DNA of 64,000 nt from Methylobacter sp. (GCF_023227905.1 NZ_JALOCF010000001.1:1-64000), one strand, 5' to 3'. Shown: positions 37,616 to 46,296, numbered from the stretch's first letter. Notes: a model not told the origin generated them from the letters alone. Program-made: numbers and translations.

Positions 37616-38467
37616 CTATCTGCTCTGTTTAATGGCCCAAGCCACATCCGCTGCTTGCCGGTTTTCCCTGACATCATGCACCCGGAACATTCGCACGCCG
37701 GCCATAACGCCTAAAGCCGTAGTCACTGCGGTGGCTGTAACCAATTCCGAAGGCTCAGACACGTCGCAAATAGTGCCCATAAAGCGCTTGCGACTGGTGC
37801 CTAGCAGAACCAGATACCCCATTGCCACTAACGCATCCAGATGCGCCAGCAAATCCAAATTGTCCTGCTTGCGTTTGCCGAATCCTATGCCCGGATCAAT
37901 GGCAATAGCTTCTTTTTTAATGCCTGCCTTTAACGCTGCATTAACGCGCTCATCCAGGGCATCGATCACATCCTGCACGACATTGTCATAGTGCGGGTTG
38001 TCCTGCATGGTTTTTGGGGCCCCCTGGCTGTGCATCAAAATAATAGGCACGCCGGTTTGAGCCGCCAGCGTCAATATGGCCGCGTCATCCTTGCCTCCTG
38101 AAACATCATTGATAATATCGGCTCCGGCATCCAGCGCCGCTTTGGCCACTTTACTCAAGGTTGTATCGATACTGATTAAAACATCGCTTCCTTGTTGCCT
38201 GATCGCCTGAATCACCGGAACGACCCGCTGAATCTGTTCTCCGGCCGCAACCGGGTCGGAGCCCGGACGGGTTGACTCGCCGCCGATATCGATCATATCG
38301 GCGCCTTCGGACAGCATCCGTTCAACCTGTTGCAAAGCCGCATTGAGGCCTGAAAATTTGCCGCCATCGGAAAAACTATCCGGCGTTACATTTAAAATCC
38401 CCATAATCAGCGGTCTGCCACCATGGATAGTGTCTATACCGGCTCGACGCTTGACTTGACTGAACAT
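37616..38467 (-). CDS. folP: Dihydropteroate synthase
   Basis: 283 residues. TIM barrel that joins p-aminobenzoate to the pterin pyrophosphate in folate synthesis. Motifs MGILNVTPDSFSDGG, DIGGESTRPGSDPV, NDVSGG, DPGIGFGKRKQDN and LGTSRKRFMG are intact. It is divergent, with only 80 bases between, from the H4MPT gene run, whose second gene encodes a different DHPS-like protein. So both pterin cofactor pathways meet here. Confidence 0.96.
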   Translation of the reverse strand: MFSQVKRRAGIDTIHGGRPLIMGILNVTPDSFSDGGKFSGLNAALQQVERMLSEGADMIDIGGESTRPGSDPVAAGEQIQRVVPVIQAIRQQGSDVLISIDTTLSKVAKAALDAGADIINDVSGGKDDAAILTLAAQTGVPIILMHSQGAPKTMQDNPHYDNVVQDVIDALDERVNAALKAGIKKEAIAIDPGIGFGKRKQDNLDLLAHLDALVAMGYLVLLGTSRKRFMGTICDVSEPSELVTATAVTTALGVMAGVRMFRVHDVRENRQAADVAWAIKQSR

Positions 38468-38547
38468 TCCCTAAAAACTCCTGTGTACGAAATCGGCATA
38501 TTGATTCATGTATAATAACCAAATGTTTTCGACTCTAACTAAATTTA

Positions 38548-39084
38548 ATGGATAAGCCACGATTAGCCTGGGCCATCACCGGATCCGGTCATTATATAGA
38601 AGAATGCCTGGACTTCCTGATGACTCTGAACAATGTTGATTTGTACCTCAGTCAGGCCGGAGAAGAAGTGTTGCTTATGTACGGCATCAGCCTCAATGAC
38701 ATACGCAAAAAAATGCCGGTGTACCGCGATAAAACAGCTTCAGCGCCGCCGGTTGGGCATTTCTATAAGGGTTACTACCACACCTTTGTGATGGCGCCGA
38801 CCACGTCGAATACGATTGCCAAATGCGTGCTGGGCATTGCCGACTCGCTGGTCACCAATCTTTATTCACAGGCGGGAAAATGCAGAGTTCCGAGCATTGT
38901 TTACCCTTGCGACATAGCGCCGGAAATGGAAACCACTGCGCCGGGTGGAAAAGTCATGGTTTATCCGCGTAAAATCGACCTGGAAGGCACGGACAAATTA
39001 CGCAGCTTTGAATACACGACCGTCGTTGAAAGTGTCGATGAATTGACTATCACAGTTAAAGAACGGCTAAAATCGTTAACATGA
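38548..39084 (+). CDS. Flavoprotein of the AfpA/DmrB type (H4MPT pathway)
   Basis: 178 residues with a Rossmann-like flavoprotein fold (PF02441): WAITGSGHYIEECLDFL at the start, FVMAPTTSNTIAKCVLGIADSL for FMN binding, and IVYPCDIAP. Relatives in methylotrophs lie in H4MPT gene clusters and are linked to dihydromethanopterin reduction or an archaeal-type flavoprotein (AfpA). Its end overlaps the next start by four bases (ATGA), so the two are coupled. Confidence 0.85.
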   Translation: MDKPRLAWAITGSGHYIEECLDFLMTLNNVDLYLSQAGEEVLLMYGISLNDIRKKMPVYRDKTASAPPVGHFYKGYYHTFVMAPTTSNTIAKCVLGIADSLVTNLYSQAGKCRVPSIVYPCDIAPEMETTAPGGKVMVYPRKIDLEGTDKLRSFEYTTVVESVDELTITVKERLKSLT

Positions 39085-40469
39085 GCGAACATATCCTCTT
39101 CCTTACCGGCAGGCTGGCGGAAAAACAGCTGCATAGCATCCTCGAAAAAATGCAGCCGGAATTCACCTATACCGTGCATGAACTGGGACTTAAGGTCGCC
39201 GCCTTGATGACCGCGGACATGATCGGCCGCCGCCTGACCGACACTTTCGGCGCAGACCGGATACTGGTGCCCGGCCGTTGCCGCGGCGACCTGGAAGCCT
39301 TGTCCAAAGACATGGGCCTGCCGATTGAGCGCGGTCCGGAGGAACTCAAAGACTTGCCGATGTTTTTCGGCCAAGCGGCGCACAAGATCGATTTAAATAA
39401 TTACAGCGTCAAAATCTTTGCCGAAATCGTCGATGCGCCCAATATCAGCGTCGATGAAGCCGTTCAACGCGCTTATTACTACAAACACAACGGCGCGGAT
39501 GTGATCGATATCGGTTGCCTGCCAAGCACCGATTTTCCGCATATGGAGGATATTATCCGCACCTTGAAACAGGAAGGTTTCACCGTCAGCATCGACTCGC
39601 TTGAAACGGAAGATTTGCTCAGAGGCGGTAAGGCGGGCGCCGATTACATGCTCAGCCTGCACGAAAGCACCTTGTGGGTTGCCGATGAAGTCGCGGCAAC
39701 GCCGATTTTAATTCCTGAAAAGCATGAAGACCTGGCATCGCTGGATAGAGCTATTAACGCCATGCAGGCAAAAAACCGCGATTTCATCGTCGACCCGATT
39801 TTAGACCCGCTGCATTTTGGCTTCACGCAGTCCCTCGTGCGCTATCATGAAGTCAGGAAAAACCATCCCGATATCGAAATGATGCTGGGCGTCGGCAACA
39901 TCACCGAACTGACCCATGCCGACACCGTGGGCATGAATGCCTTGCTGCTGGGCATCTGCTCGGAGCTCAACATCAACAGTATTCTGGCAACCCAAGTCAG
40001 CAAACATGCCTGCCGGGCCGTCAAGGAAGCTGACCTTGCCCGCCGCATCATGTTTGCCGCCAAAGAGCATGAGATGCTGCCCAAGCATATCGATCCCGGC
40101 TTAATGGCTTTGCATGAAACTTCACCCTTTCCTTATTCATTGGAAGAAATCAAGGAACTGTCCGGACAAATCAAAGACCCCAGTTACCGCGTCCAAATCA
40201 GCGCCGAAGGCGTGCATATTTTCAACCGCGACGGCCTGCACAGCGCCACCGATCCGTTCGACCTGTTTCCGAAGCTGCACGTTGAGACCGACGGCGGTCA
40301 TGCTTTTTATCTGGGCGTTGAACTGGCCCGCGCTGAAATAGCCTGGCAATTGGGCAAGCGCTATACCCAGGATCAGGCGTTGCAATGGGGCTGCGCAACC
40401 GAAAGCGCAGAATCCACCGTTGACCTGCACACCTTTAAACCGGCCGGAACCACATTAAAAAAGCACTAA
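39081..40469 (+). CDS. Dihydropteroate synthase-like protein of the H4MPT pathway
   Basis: 462 residues. N-terminal domain (about 1-130, LFLTGRLAEKQLHSILEKM) followed by a DHPS-type barrel (NGADVIDIGCLPSTDF, TVSIDSLETEDLLRGGKAGADYMLSLHE) and a C-terminal extension (IHIFNRDGLHSATDPFDLFPKL-like). It belongs to the DHPS-related family shared by methanogens and methylotrophs (TIGR00284-type). By family it is expected in tetrahydromethanopterin assembly rather than folate. It is coupled to the upstream flavoprotein gene. Confidence 0.88.
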   Translation: MSEHILFLTGRLAEKQLHSILEKMQPEFTYTVHELGLKVAALMTADMIGRRLTDTFGADRILVPGRCRGDLEALSKDMGLPIERGPEELKDLPMFFGQAAHKIDLNNYSVKIFAEIVDAPNISVDEAVQRAYYYKHNGADVIDIGCLPSTDFPHMEDIIRTLKQEGFTVSIDSLETEDLLRGGKAGADYMLSLHESTLWVADEVAATPILIPEKHEDLASLDRAINAMQAKNRDFIVDPILDPLHFGFTQSLVRYHEVRKNHPDIEMMLGVGNITELTHADTVGMNALLLGICSELNINSILATQVSKHACRAVKEADLARRIMFAAKEHEMLPKHIDPGLMALHETSPFPYSLEEIKELSGQIKDPSYRVQISAEGVHIFNRDGLHSATDPFDLFPKLHVETDGGHAFYLGVELARAEIAWQLGKRYTQDQALQWGCATESAESTVDLHTFKPAGTTLKKH

Positions 40470-40539
40470 TGATTACATCCTTTCATTACCCGCAGGCGGA
40501 GCCAACTGCTGCTAAACAGGTGATTAACAGCTTTTTATT

Positions 40540-40649
40540 CACCACGAAGACACGAAGGACACGAAGAAATAAAACTTCGTGTCCTCGGCAACTACTCCCT
40601 GCGTTGCTCTACCTCCTGCATCCGTGCAGTCGTTCGTGTCTTCGTGGTG
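40540..40649. repeat. REP-like element, family CACCACGAAGACACGAA
   Basis: Outer arms CACCACGAAGACACGAA (40540-40556) and TTCGTGTCTTCGTGGTG (40633-40649) are perfect; inner arms GACACGAAG and CTTCGTGTC form a second hairpin. It fills the gap between the DHPS-like and DUF447 genes, breaking an otherwise tight gene run. Confidence 0.75.
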
Positions 40650-40698
40650 ATAATTTTTTAATCATTTTTGATTTGCCTGTTTTAATAAGAAATTACCA

Positions 40699-41307
40699 AT
40701 GATTCAAGAAACCATCGTCATCACCCAAAACAGTTCAGGCGTGGCGCATATTGCGCCGATGGGCGTTCATACGCAAACAGCCGGAGACGAATTTATCATC
40801 CTGCCGTTCCGGCCTTCAACCACGCTGAACAACTTGCTGGAAAGCAAAACCGCCGTCATCAACTATTGCGATGACGTCCGGGTCTTTGCCGGATGCCTGA
40901 CCGGGCGGCGCGACTGGCCGCTAAAAGCGGCGGAAAAAATCAACGGCCAAGTGCTTGACTGCGCGTTGGCGCATACCGAAGTCGAACTGGTTCGCGTCGA
41001 GGACGACGAAACCCGGCCCAAGTTATTCTGCAAAGCCGTACATACCGTTAACCATGCGCCTTTTAAAGGCTTTAACCGAGCCCAATATTCGGTACTGGAA
41101 GCAGCGATTCTGGTCAGCCGTCTGAACATGCTGCCACTGGAAAAAATACAGGCGGAACTCGACTATCTGCGTATCGGCCTCGAAAAAACGGCAGGCGGCC
41201 GGGAACTGGAAGCCTGGGGTTGGCTAATGACGATCATTGAAAAACATATCGCCTATGTTGCGAGCCAGCCGGAAGCAGGCGCAACAATCGCTGAGGCCAA
41301 GCCATGA
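40699..41307 (+). CDS. DUF447 family protein, H4MPT-cluster gene
   Basis: 202 residues matching the DUF447 family (PF04289), a flavin-reductase-like barrel found in methanogens and in the H4MPT clusters of methylotrophic bacteria. Features are ETIVITQNSSGVAHIAPMGV at the start, FRPSTTLNNLLESKTAVINY, and VNHAPFKGFNRAQYSVLEAA. Exact reaction unknown. Its last four bases overlap the start of the MfnB fusion gene. Confidence 0.87.
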   Translation: MIQETIVITQNSSGVAHIAPMGVHTQTAGDEFIILPFRPSTTLNNLLESKTAVINYCDDVRVFAGCLTGRRDWPLKAAEKINGQVLDCALAHTEVELVRVEDDETRPKLFCKAVHTVNHAPFKGFNRAQYSVLEAAILVSRLNMLPLEKIQAELDYLRIGLEKTAGGRELEAWGWLMTIIEKHIAYVASQPEAGATIAEAKP

Positions 41308-42347
41308 CAGGAATGCTCGCCAGCGTTAACAGCGTAGAAGAAGCCTTGCAGGCATTAAGCGCGAACGTCGACATTATCGACCTGAAGCAACCTGCCTTGG
41401 GCGCTTTAGGCGCGCTTGAAACCGATCTGGTCAAAAGCATTGTTGATGAAATCAATGGCCGCTGCCCTGTCAGTGCGACCATTGGCGACCTGCCGATGCA
41501 GCCCGAAATTGTTTACCAAGCAACCCAAGCGATGGCCGAAACCGGCGTCGATTATGTCAAAATCGGCTTTTTTCCCGGCGACGACTGGCAGGGAACCCTT
41601 GAAAAACTCGCCACGTTATCGAGAACAATCAACTTGATAGCCGTGTTATTCGCTGATACCCAACCGGATATTGCAATCATAGCTTCGCTAAAAAATGCCG
41701 GTTTCAAAGGCGTGATGCTCGATACCATGGATAAAAGCCGCGGCTCCTTGACTCAGGTCATGACCAAGGCCGACATAGCTCGATTTGCCGGGCTGGCAAA
41801 AGACCGGTCCATGCTCTGCGGGCTGGCCGGATCGCTAAGACTCGACGACATAGCCGAATTGATGTCTTACCAACCCGACTACCTGGGTTTTAGAGGCGCA
41901 TTATGCATGGATCATAATAGAACGGCGCAATTGAATGCGTCGTCAATTATGCGGATAAAACAGGCTATAAAACATCATCAGAGCCAAGTCATCGCCGAGA
42001 ACCGCATTTTGATTGCCGATGACAGTGAAATAAACCGGTTGATACTGACCAACATGCTTGAACTGAACGGCTACAAAGTTGACGCCGCCGGTGACGGTGC
42101 AGAAGCCCTGCAATTCATTAACCAAAACCGCTATAAATTCGCGCTCATCGATCTTAACATGCCGGTCATGTCGGGGCTGGAAATGGTGAGGATTCTAAGA
42201 AAACAGCATAATCCCCTAAAAACTGCCGCTATCAGCGCTTTCGCTTTCGACCATCAAAAAGCGGAAGCGCTGGATGCCGGGTTTGATTGCTGCTTAGATA
42301 GACCGGTTGATGAAGAGCAATTGATGGCGCTGATTAATTTACGCTAG
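41304..42347 (+). CDS. MfnB-like (5-formylfuran-3-yl)methyl phosphate synthase fused to a receiver domain
   Basis: 347 residues. Residues 1-225 are a complete MfnB/DUF556 barrel, the enzyme that makes the furan precursor of methanofuran from two glyceraldehyde 3-phosphates; Lys28 in DIIDLKQPALGALG and Lys86 in YVKIGFF are at conserved positions. A short linker leads to a response-regulator receiver domain (233-347): RILIADDSEINR with Asp239/240, phosphoacceptor Asp283 in LIDLNMPVMSG, and Ser311. The conserved Lys near the end is Arg (LDRPV, 333), so phosphorylation may be weak. No kinase gene is near. It overlaps the DUF447 gene and a terminator follows. A frame read-through between two genes is ruled out because the frame is continuous with no internal stop. 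Confidence 0.88.
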   Translation: MTGMLASVNSVEEALQALSANVDIIDLKQPALGALGALETDLVKSIVDEINGRCPVSATIGDLPMQPEIVYQATQAMAETGVDYVKIGFFPGDDWQGTLEKLATLSRTINLIAVLFADTQPDIAIIASLKNAGFKGVMLDTMDKSRGSLTQVMTKADIARFAGLAKDRSMLCGLAGSLRLDDIAELMSYQPDYLGFRGALCMDHNRTAQLNASSIMRIKQAIKHHQSQVIAENRILIADDSEINRLILTNMLELNGYKVDAAGDGAEALQFINQNRYKFALIDLNMPVMSGLEMVRILRKQHNPLKTAAISAFAFDHQKAEALDAGFDCCLDRPVDEEQLMALINLR

Positions 42348-42385
42348 ATGCACGCTATTAATCCCACGAAACCGCACATGCAAAA

Positions 42386-42416
42386 AACCCTTACCCGGAA
42401 ACTCCGGATAAGGGTT
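42386..42416 (+). terminator. Terminator of the H4MPT gene run
   Basis: Arms AACCCTTACCCGGA and TCCGGATAAGGGTT around a 3-base loop, 39 bases past the stop of the MfnB fusion gene; the flanking A-run suggests it can also serve the minus-strand gene that ends at 42471. Confidence 0.75.
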
Positions 42417-42470
42417 CAGTTTGCAGCTTAGTTTAAATCAGCCGACCTGACGGTATTTCCACCTTCTTGC

Positions 42471-42848
42471 TTAGTGATTAGCTGCATAAAGCTGCTTGAT
42501 TTCCTTATAGCGATTCAACGCATCCGCCAAAGACTCTTTTGCCGCCTGCGGTTCATTGTTCATTAGCGCTGTACGCACTTGCTTCAACACGTTACTGGCC
42601 TGGTTGCGTTTTAAATCCAGCACGTTATTGGAAATGTCTTTTTGCAATTGGCGGGCATCGGTCACCATATCGATAACCGCTTCGTTATTCGCGCCACTGT
42701 CCAAGGCAGCTTTAGCCTCTTCCACTTTGGCAAGCGTATTGTCGATCGCCGCCCTAACGTCTTCATAGGATGGATTGGCTACCGCAAAAGCGCTTGATGT
42801 CATTGCGGCCATAGCTAAAGAAATTATGATTTTTTTGAATGTGTTCAT
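42471..42848 (-). CDS. Small periplasmic helical protein
   Basis: 125 residues from ATG 42846-42848, which has GAGG 8 bases upstream. The signal peptide MNTFKKIIISLAMAAMTSSA is cut near AFAVANPS. The rest is helical (YEDVRAAIDNTLAKVEEAKA, then DARQLQKDISNN and VLKQVRTALMN), resembling cytochrome b562-like or CpxP-like four-helix bundles without visible heme ligands. Family unknown. Two palindromic sites lie about 105 bases upstream and may control it. Confidence 0.7.
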   Translation of the reverse strand: MNTFKKIIISLAMAAMTSSAFAVANPSYEDVRAAIDNTLAKVEEAKAALDSGANNEAVIDMVTDARQLQKDISNNVLDLKRNQASNVLKQVRTALMNNEPQAAKESLADALNRYKEIKQLYAANH

Positions 42849-42953
42849 GGGGTAAACCTCACAGTAGATAAACAGGATATTAACCGGCCGGTGCATGATC
42901 TTGTTCAGGAAGATTCAGGTTCATCAGCAGGTATGGATATAGTCTAGCAGATT

Positions 42954-42993
42954 TAGTTCTTATTAGAACTACTTTTTGTTCTAATAAGAACTA
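42954..42993. promoter_or_regulatory. Paired palindromic sites, probable operator
   Basis: Two facing copies of a palindrome, AGTTCTTATTAGAACT and GTTCTAATAAGAAC, together form a 16-base-arm inverted repeat with an 8-base spacer. Each half is itself two-fold symmetric, as expected for two dimer sites side by side. It lies upstream of the minus-strand periplasmic protein gene. A terminator reading is less likely because each arm can fold alone. Confidence 0.5.
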
Positions 42994-43540
42994 TTTTTTA
43001 TAAAGCTTACTTTTTCTTGCTGTTCTACTATTCCCGAGTATAGAAGTAGGTTTTATTTATCAACCTATTAGCCCTAATTCCTTACAAGATGCATCAGTCG
43101 TTGAACTCGTTAAACTAAAGCCGCATGACCGGCAAGTCTTGCCGAAAATGTTTAAAGTCGCCCGATGCATAAGCCAATAGATTGAGTTGTAAAATAAAAT
43201 ATCCCGTCTTTAAGACAGGTGTAATGCATCTGCTGTAAATGATCACCGCTCATTCGCTGCCGGCCTTTATTGACGATTGACATGCACGTTGACAATATCC
43301 AAAGTGCAACCGAAGCGTTTATTAATCACTGATATTACGCACGGATGTTTTTTGCCCGTATGCCGCGCCGAGCACCGGAGCTTTTGCCGAGGCGAAGCAA
43401 AAGAAAGTAACTCGCCCTCGGGTGCGAGAACCCGATTAAAAATAAACCGTCGCGGCAGCGACGCTTTAATAATCAAAATGCTAATGCAGTCTAAATCCGA
43501 ACAACTGCGTAACATCAGTTAATCATTAAAAATCTTGAGG
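42994..43540. other. Intergenic region of about 550 bases
   Basis: No gene can be supported. Around 43360-43470 is a stretch (GCCGAGGCGAAGCAAAAGAA, then CTCGCCCTCGGGTGCGAG) of a type that recurs in many proteobacterial genomes between genes and gives spurious translations; it includes short hairpins. The rest is AT-rich. Confidence 0.45.
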
Positions 43541-43546
43541 TTAAAT

Positions 43547-43578
43547 TTAGTTAGGGCTATCATTTAGTACTAACTAAA
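43547..43578. promoter_or_regulatory. Probable MarR-family operator
   Basis: Inverted half-sites TTTAGTTAG (about 43547-43555) and CTAACTAAA (43570-43578), with a perfect inner palindrome TTAGTACTAA (43564-43573), 18 bases before the marR-type start. Position and symmetry suit autorepression. Confidence 0.5.
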
Positions 43579-43595
43579 ACTATTGGCCTTATAAA

Positions 43596-44072
43596 ATGAA
43601 TTCTACATCGACATTTCCAAGCGTATTGCGCGAGCTACTACGAACACATCAAGCTTTTTTAGCCTATGCCGCCAACCATGTTTACACGCTGGATCTGACG
43701 CTGCCGCAATACGATATTATTATTACCTTAGGTGATACAGACGGCATGACCTTCAAGAAACTGGGCGAGAAAACTTTAATTACCAAAGGGACCTTAACCG
43801 GCGTGATCGGCCGACTGGAGGACAAAGGACTGGTTCAACGACTTGCTTCGGAAACGGACGGCCGCAGTCAGATTGTACGACTGACGGCGGCTGGTGAGGA
43901 CTTGTACAGACGCACTTTTCCAGAGCATCTGGCGTTCATTAACCGGATATTTGCAGATTACACTCCGGAGGATATAGTAAACCTTGAAGACAGCCTGCGG
44001 CGGTTACACCGAACTGTCACCACATTGCGTAGCAGCGGGGGTGAAACGCCTGCTGACGAAACCGATGAGTAA
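43596..44072 (+). CDS. MarR family transcriptional regulator
   Basis: 158 residues. A winged helix-turn-helix with LTLPQYDIIITLGDTDGMTF, KKLGEKTLITKGTLTGVIGR (recognition helix) and LVQRLASETDGRSQIVRLT (wing), flanked by dimerisation helices. It converges on the nitroreductase gene, which might be a target; a palindromic operator lies right upstream of its own start. Ligand unknown. Confidence 0.92.
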   Translation: MNSTSTFPSVLRELLRTHQAFLAYAANHVYTLDLTLPQYDIIITLGDTDGMTFKKLGEKTLITKGTLTGVIGRLEDKGLVQRLASETDGRSQIVRLTAAGEDLYRRTFPEHLAFINRIFADYTPEDIVNLEDSLRRLHRTVTTLRSSGGETPADETDE

Positions 44073-44092
44073 TGGCCGGAGCCCTGAACACA

Positions 44093-44695
44093 TTATTCAA
44101 TCCCCCTACCCCATTGACCTGCAAAAAACTGTTCATTCAATGCCACCCGAGAGCGTGCCCCTAATTCAGCTTCCTTAAAATCCTCATCAAGCACATCCAC
44201 ATCGGCCTGATAGCCGACGGCCATCATTGCCATCGGTTTGCAATCGCCGGGAAGATGAAAAACCTCCCGGGCTTTTTCGGTATCAAAGCCGCCCATCTGA
44301 TGCACAATCAATCCCAGCGCAGTCGCCTGCAAGCATAAGCTGAGGCTGGCGGCCCCGGTATCATACATCGCCCAGCGATTCGGTTGGCCGTTATGGCTGA
44401 AATTATCCATGGCGACAGACAATATCAGAACAGGCGCGTTCTTGGCCCATCGCCTGTTTTTTTCAGCCAGCGTTGTAAACGCATGTTGCCAAGCGGTTTC
44501 ATCGGTGGCTTTATTACAGACCACAAAACGCCACGGCTGGCCGTTAAAACAGGAAGGCGCCCAGTGCGCAGCTTCCAGTAGCGCCAGCAAATTTTCATGA
44601 CTGACAGGCTTGCCATGATCAAAAGCTCTGGGACTCCAACGCGCCTGGATAATATCGTGAAGTTTTACACGGGTTGGTGCGGGTTTTTGCTGCAT
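44093..44695 (-). CDS. Nitroreductase family protein
   Basis: 200 residues. FMN-binding nitroreductase fold with IIQARWSPRAFDHGKPVS, EAAHWAPSCFNGQPWRFVV, MYDTGAASLSLCLQATALGL and GDCKPMAMMAVGY. It uses NAD(P)H to reduce nitro compounds or quinones. It is the last gene of a minus-strand set DoxX-pirin-nitroreductase, 33 bases after the pirin gene. Confidence 0.92.
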   Translation of the reverse strand: MQQKPAPTRVKLHDIIQARWSPRAFDHGKPVSHENLLALLEAAHWAPSCFNGQPWRFVVCNKATDETAWQHAFTTLAEKNRRWAKNAPVLILSVAMDNFSHNGQPNRWAMYDTGAASLSLCLQATALGLIVHQMGGFDTEKAREVFHLPGDCKPMAMMAVGYQADVDVLDEDFKEAELGARSRVALNEQFFAGQWGRGIE

Positions 44696-44728
44696 GTTTG
44701 TCTCCTTAATTTGCTTAAATAAATTTAT

Positions 44729-45589
44729 TTACAGCGTCAAGGCGCCGTCACGGTAATCACGGAACGCCTGCTCGATCTCTTCGCTGCTGTTCATCACAAA
44801 CGGGCCGGATTGCACCACCGGCTCTTTTAACGGCAGCGCCGCTAACACCAAAAATTGCGCTGGCTGATCCTGTGTTGCCAGCTGTATGTTATCGCCGTTA
44901 ATTAACTGGCCCAATTGCCCGGCCTTTAAAACCTTGTCCGATGCGCCGATAGCCAGCCCGCCTTGGTAAACATAGACCAAGACCGTATGCTGCTCGTCTA
45001 TCGGTATATCCAGCTGTTGCTGGGGACTTAACCGCACATCGAAATACAACGGCCGTGTCGTTATGCCTGTCACCGGGCCGGATATTTTTTGTGCTTCGGT
45101 CACATATTCACCGGCGATAACCTTGATGTAGCTTCCGTCCGTCAAGGCGACATGAGGGATTTTTTCGGCGGCAAACTCCTGATAATGCGGCGGTTTCATT
45201 TTTTCTTTGGCAGGCAGGTTAATCCATAACTGAAAGCCGTGTAACAAGCCGTTTTCCTGTTCCGGCATTTCCGAATGGATAATGCCGTGCGCGGCGGTCA
45301 TCCATTGCACATCGCCTGCCCGAAGATGCCCTTCATTGCCCAGATGGTCGCGGTGCCGCATCGCGCCTGCCAGCATATACGTCACGGTTTCAAAGCCGCG
45401 ATGCGGATGATCGGGAAAACCGCCGATGTAATCCGTCGGCTCACCCGACCCAAACTCATCCAACAAGATAAAAGGATCGAGAGCGTTTTTCTGCTGCTGG
45501 CTGACGATGCGTTTCAGTTTGACGCCTGCCCCATCCGAGGTGTTTTGGCCGTTAATAACAGCTGCAAGTTGTCGTGTGCGCTTATTCAT
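44729..45589 (-). CDS. Pirin family protein
   Basis: 286 residues from ATG 45587-45589 (GGGGG site ahead). Bicupin of the pirin/YhhW type with the metal site FPDHPHRGFETVTYML and GDVQWMTAAHGIIHSEMP; several bacterial pirins have quercetinase activity or protect against oxidants. Its start overlaps the end of the DoxX gene by eight bases. Confidence 0.94.
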   Translation of the reverse strand: MNKRTRQLAAVINGQNTSDGAGVKLKRIVSQQQKNALDPFILLDEFGSGEPTDYIGGFPDHPHRGFETVTYMLAGAMRHRDHLGNEGHLRAGDVQWMTAAHGIIHSEMPEQENGLLHGFQLWINLPAKEKMKPPHYQEFAAEKIPHVALTDGSYIKVIAGEYVTEAQKISGPVTGITTRPLYFDVRLSPQQQLDIPIDEQHTVLVYVYQGGLAIGASDKVLKAGQLGQLINGDNIQLATQDQPAQFLVLAALPLKEPVVQSGPFVMNSSEEIEQAFRDYRDGALTL

Positions 45590-46043
45590 CGTTACCCCCC
45601 AATAGTTTTGCATCCAACAGATAGCGATCCAGCGAATACCGTCCTCCGCCGATAAATATCAGCGCTACGTTTGCCGATAATAAAGCCAGCGCGTATTCAA
45701 TGCCGTGCGTATCCAGAAAAAAGCCTTTGCCCCAATGCACCCAAAACAGCGCTACCAGCATCGTAAGCGCATTAATCGTCGCCGCCGGGCGCGTCAGTAA
45801 GCCCAGCATCAACGCGACGCCGCCGAAAAACTCGGCGCTGCCCGCCAATAACGCCATAATGAACCCTGGATTCAAGCCCACCGATGTCATCCATTGCCCG
45901 GTTCCATCCAAGCCGTAACCGCCAAACCACGCGAATAATTTCTGACTGCCATGCGCGGCCAGAATTAAGCCGATAGGAACGCGTAAGATAACGGCTTCCC
46001 AGCCAGCGTTGGAGGCAAGTGTTTTATTGATAAATTTTTTCAT
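45582..46043 (-). CDS. DoxX family membrane protein
   Basis: 153 residues, four transmembrane helices, with LRVPIGLILAAHGSQKLFAWFGGYG at the start and GSAEFFGGVALMLGLLTRPA, the DoxX signature. Such proteins often sit with pirins and nitroreductases in redox-stress operons. It is divergent from the LysR regulator gene. Confidence 0.93.
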   Translation of the reverse strand: MKKFINKTLASNAGWEAVILRVPIGLILAAHGSQKLFAWFGGYGLDGTGQWMTSVGLNPGFIMALLAGSAEFFGGVALMLGLLTRPAATINALTMLVALFWVHWGKGFFLDTHGIEYALALLSANVALIFIGGGRYSLDRYLLDAKLLGGNDE

Positions 46044-46180
46044 AATAATCTCCTAAATGTCTAATAATTTGAAACTTTAAGTTCATTATAGATTTGCGCT
46101 AAAGAATAAAAAGCGATAGATTTTGCTTAATATATTCAAAATATCTGAACAATAAAGCTATCAACTTAACAGCGTCATTT

Positions 46181-46246
46181 GGAGTGCAAGCTTCGCCTAG
46201 AGCGCCTACTTTTGGTGCTTGCTCTTGCAGGCGAAGCCTGCACTCC
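46181..46246. repeat. REP-like element, family GGAGTGCAAGCTTCGCCT
   Basis: Imperfect palindrome with arms GGAGTGCAAGCTTCGCCT and AGGCGAAGCCTGCACTCC between the divergent DoxX and LysR-type genes. The remaining gap (46044-46180) is AT-rich and likely contains their promoters. Confidence 0.7.
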
Positions 46247-46296
46247 TGTTTAGCCCGTCTTAAATTGGTAGCCAACAATAAACACGAACGGAAAAC

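Noticed and set aside
40540..40649. CRISPR-like repeat
   Set aside because: It is a single inverted repeat pair without regular spacers.
43277..43522. Plus-strand open frame of 81 codons before the MarR gene
   Set aside because: It covers a recurrent intergenic repeat type that yields spurious translations, has no ribosome site and no protein-like pattern.
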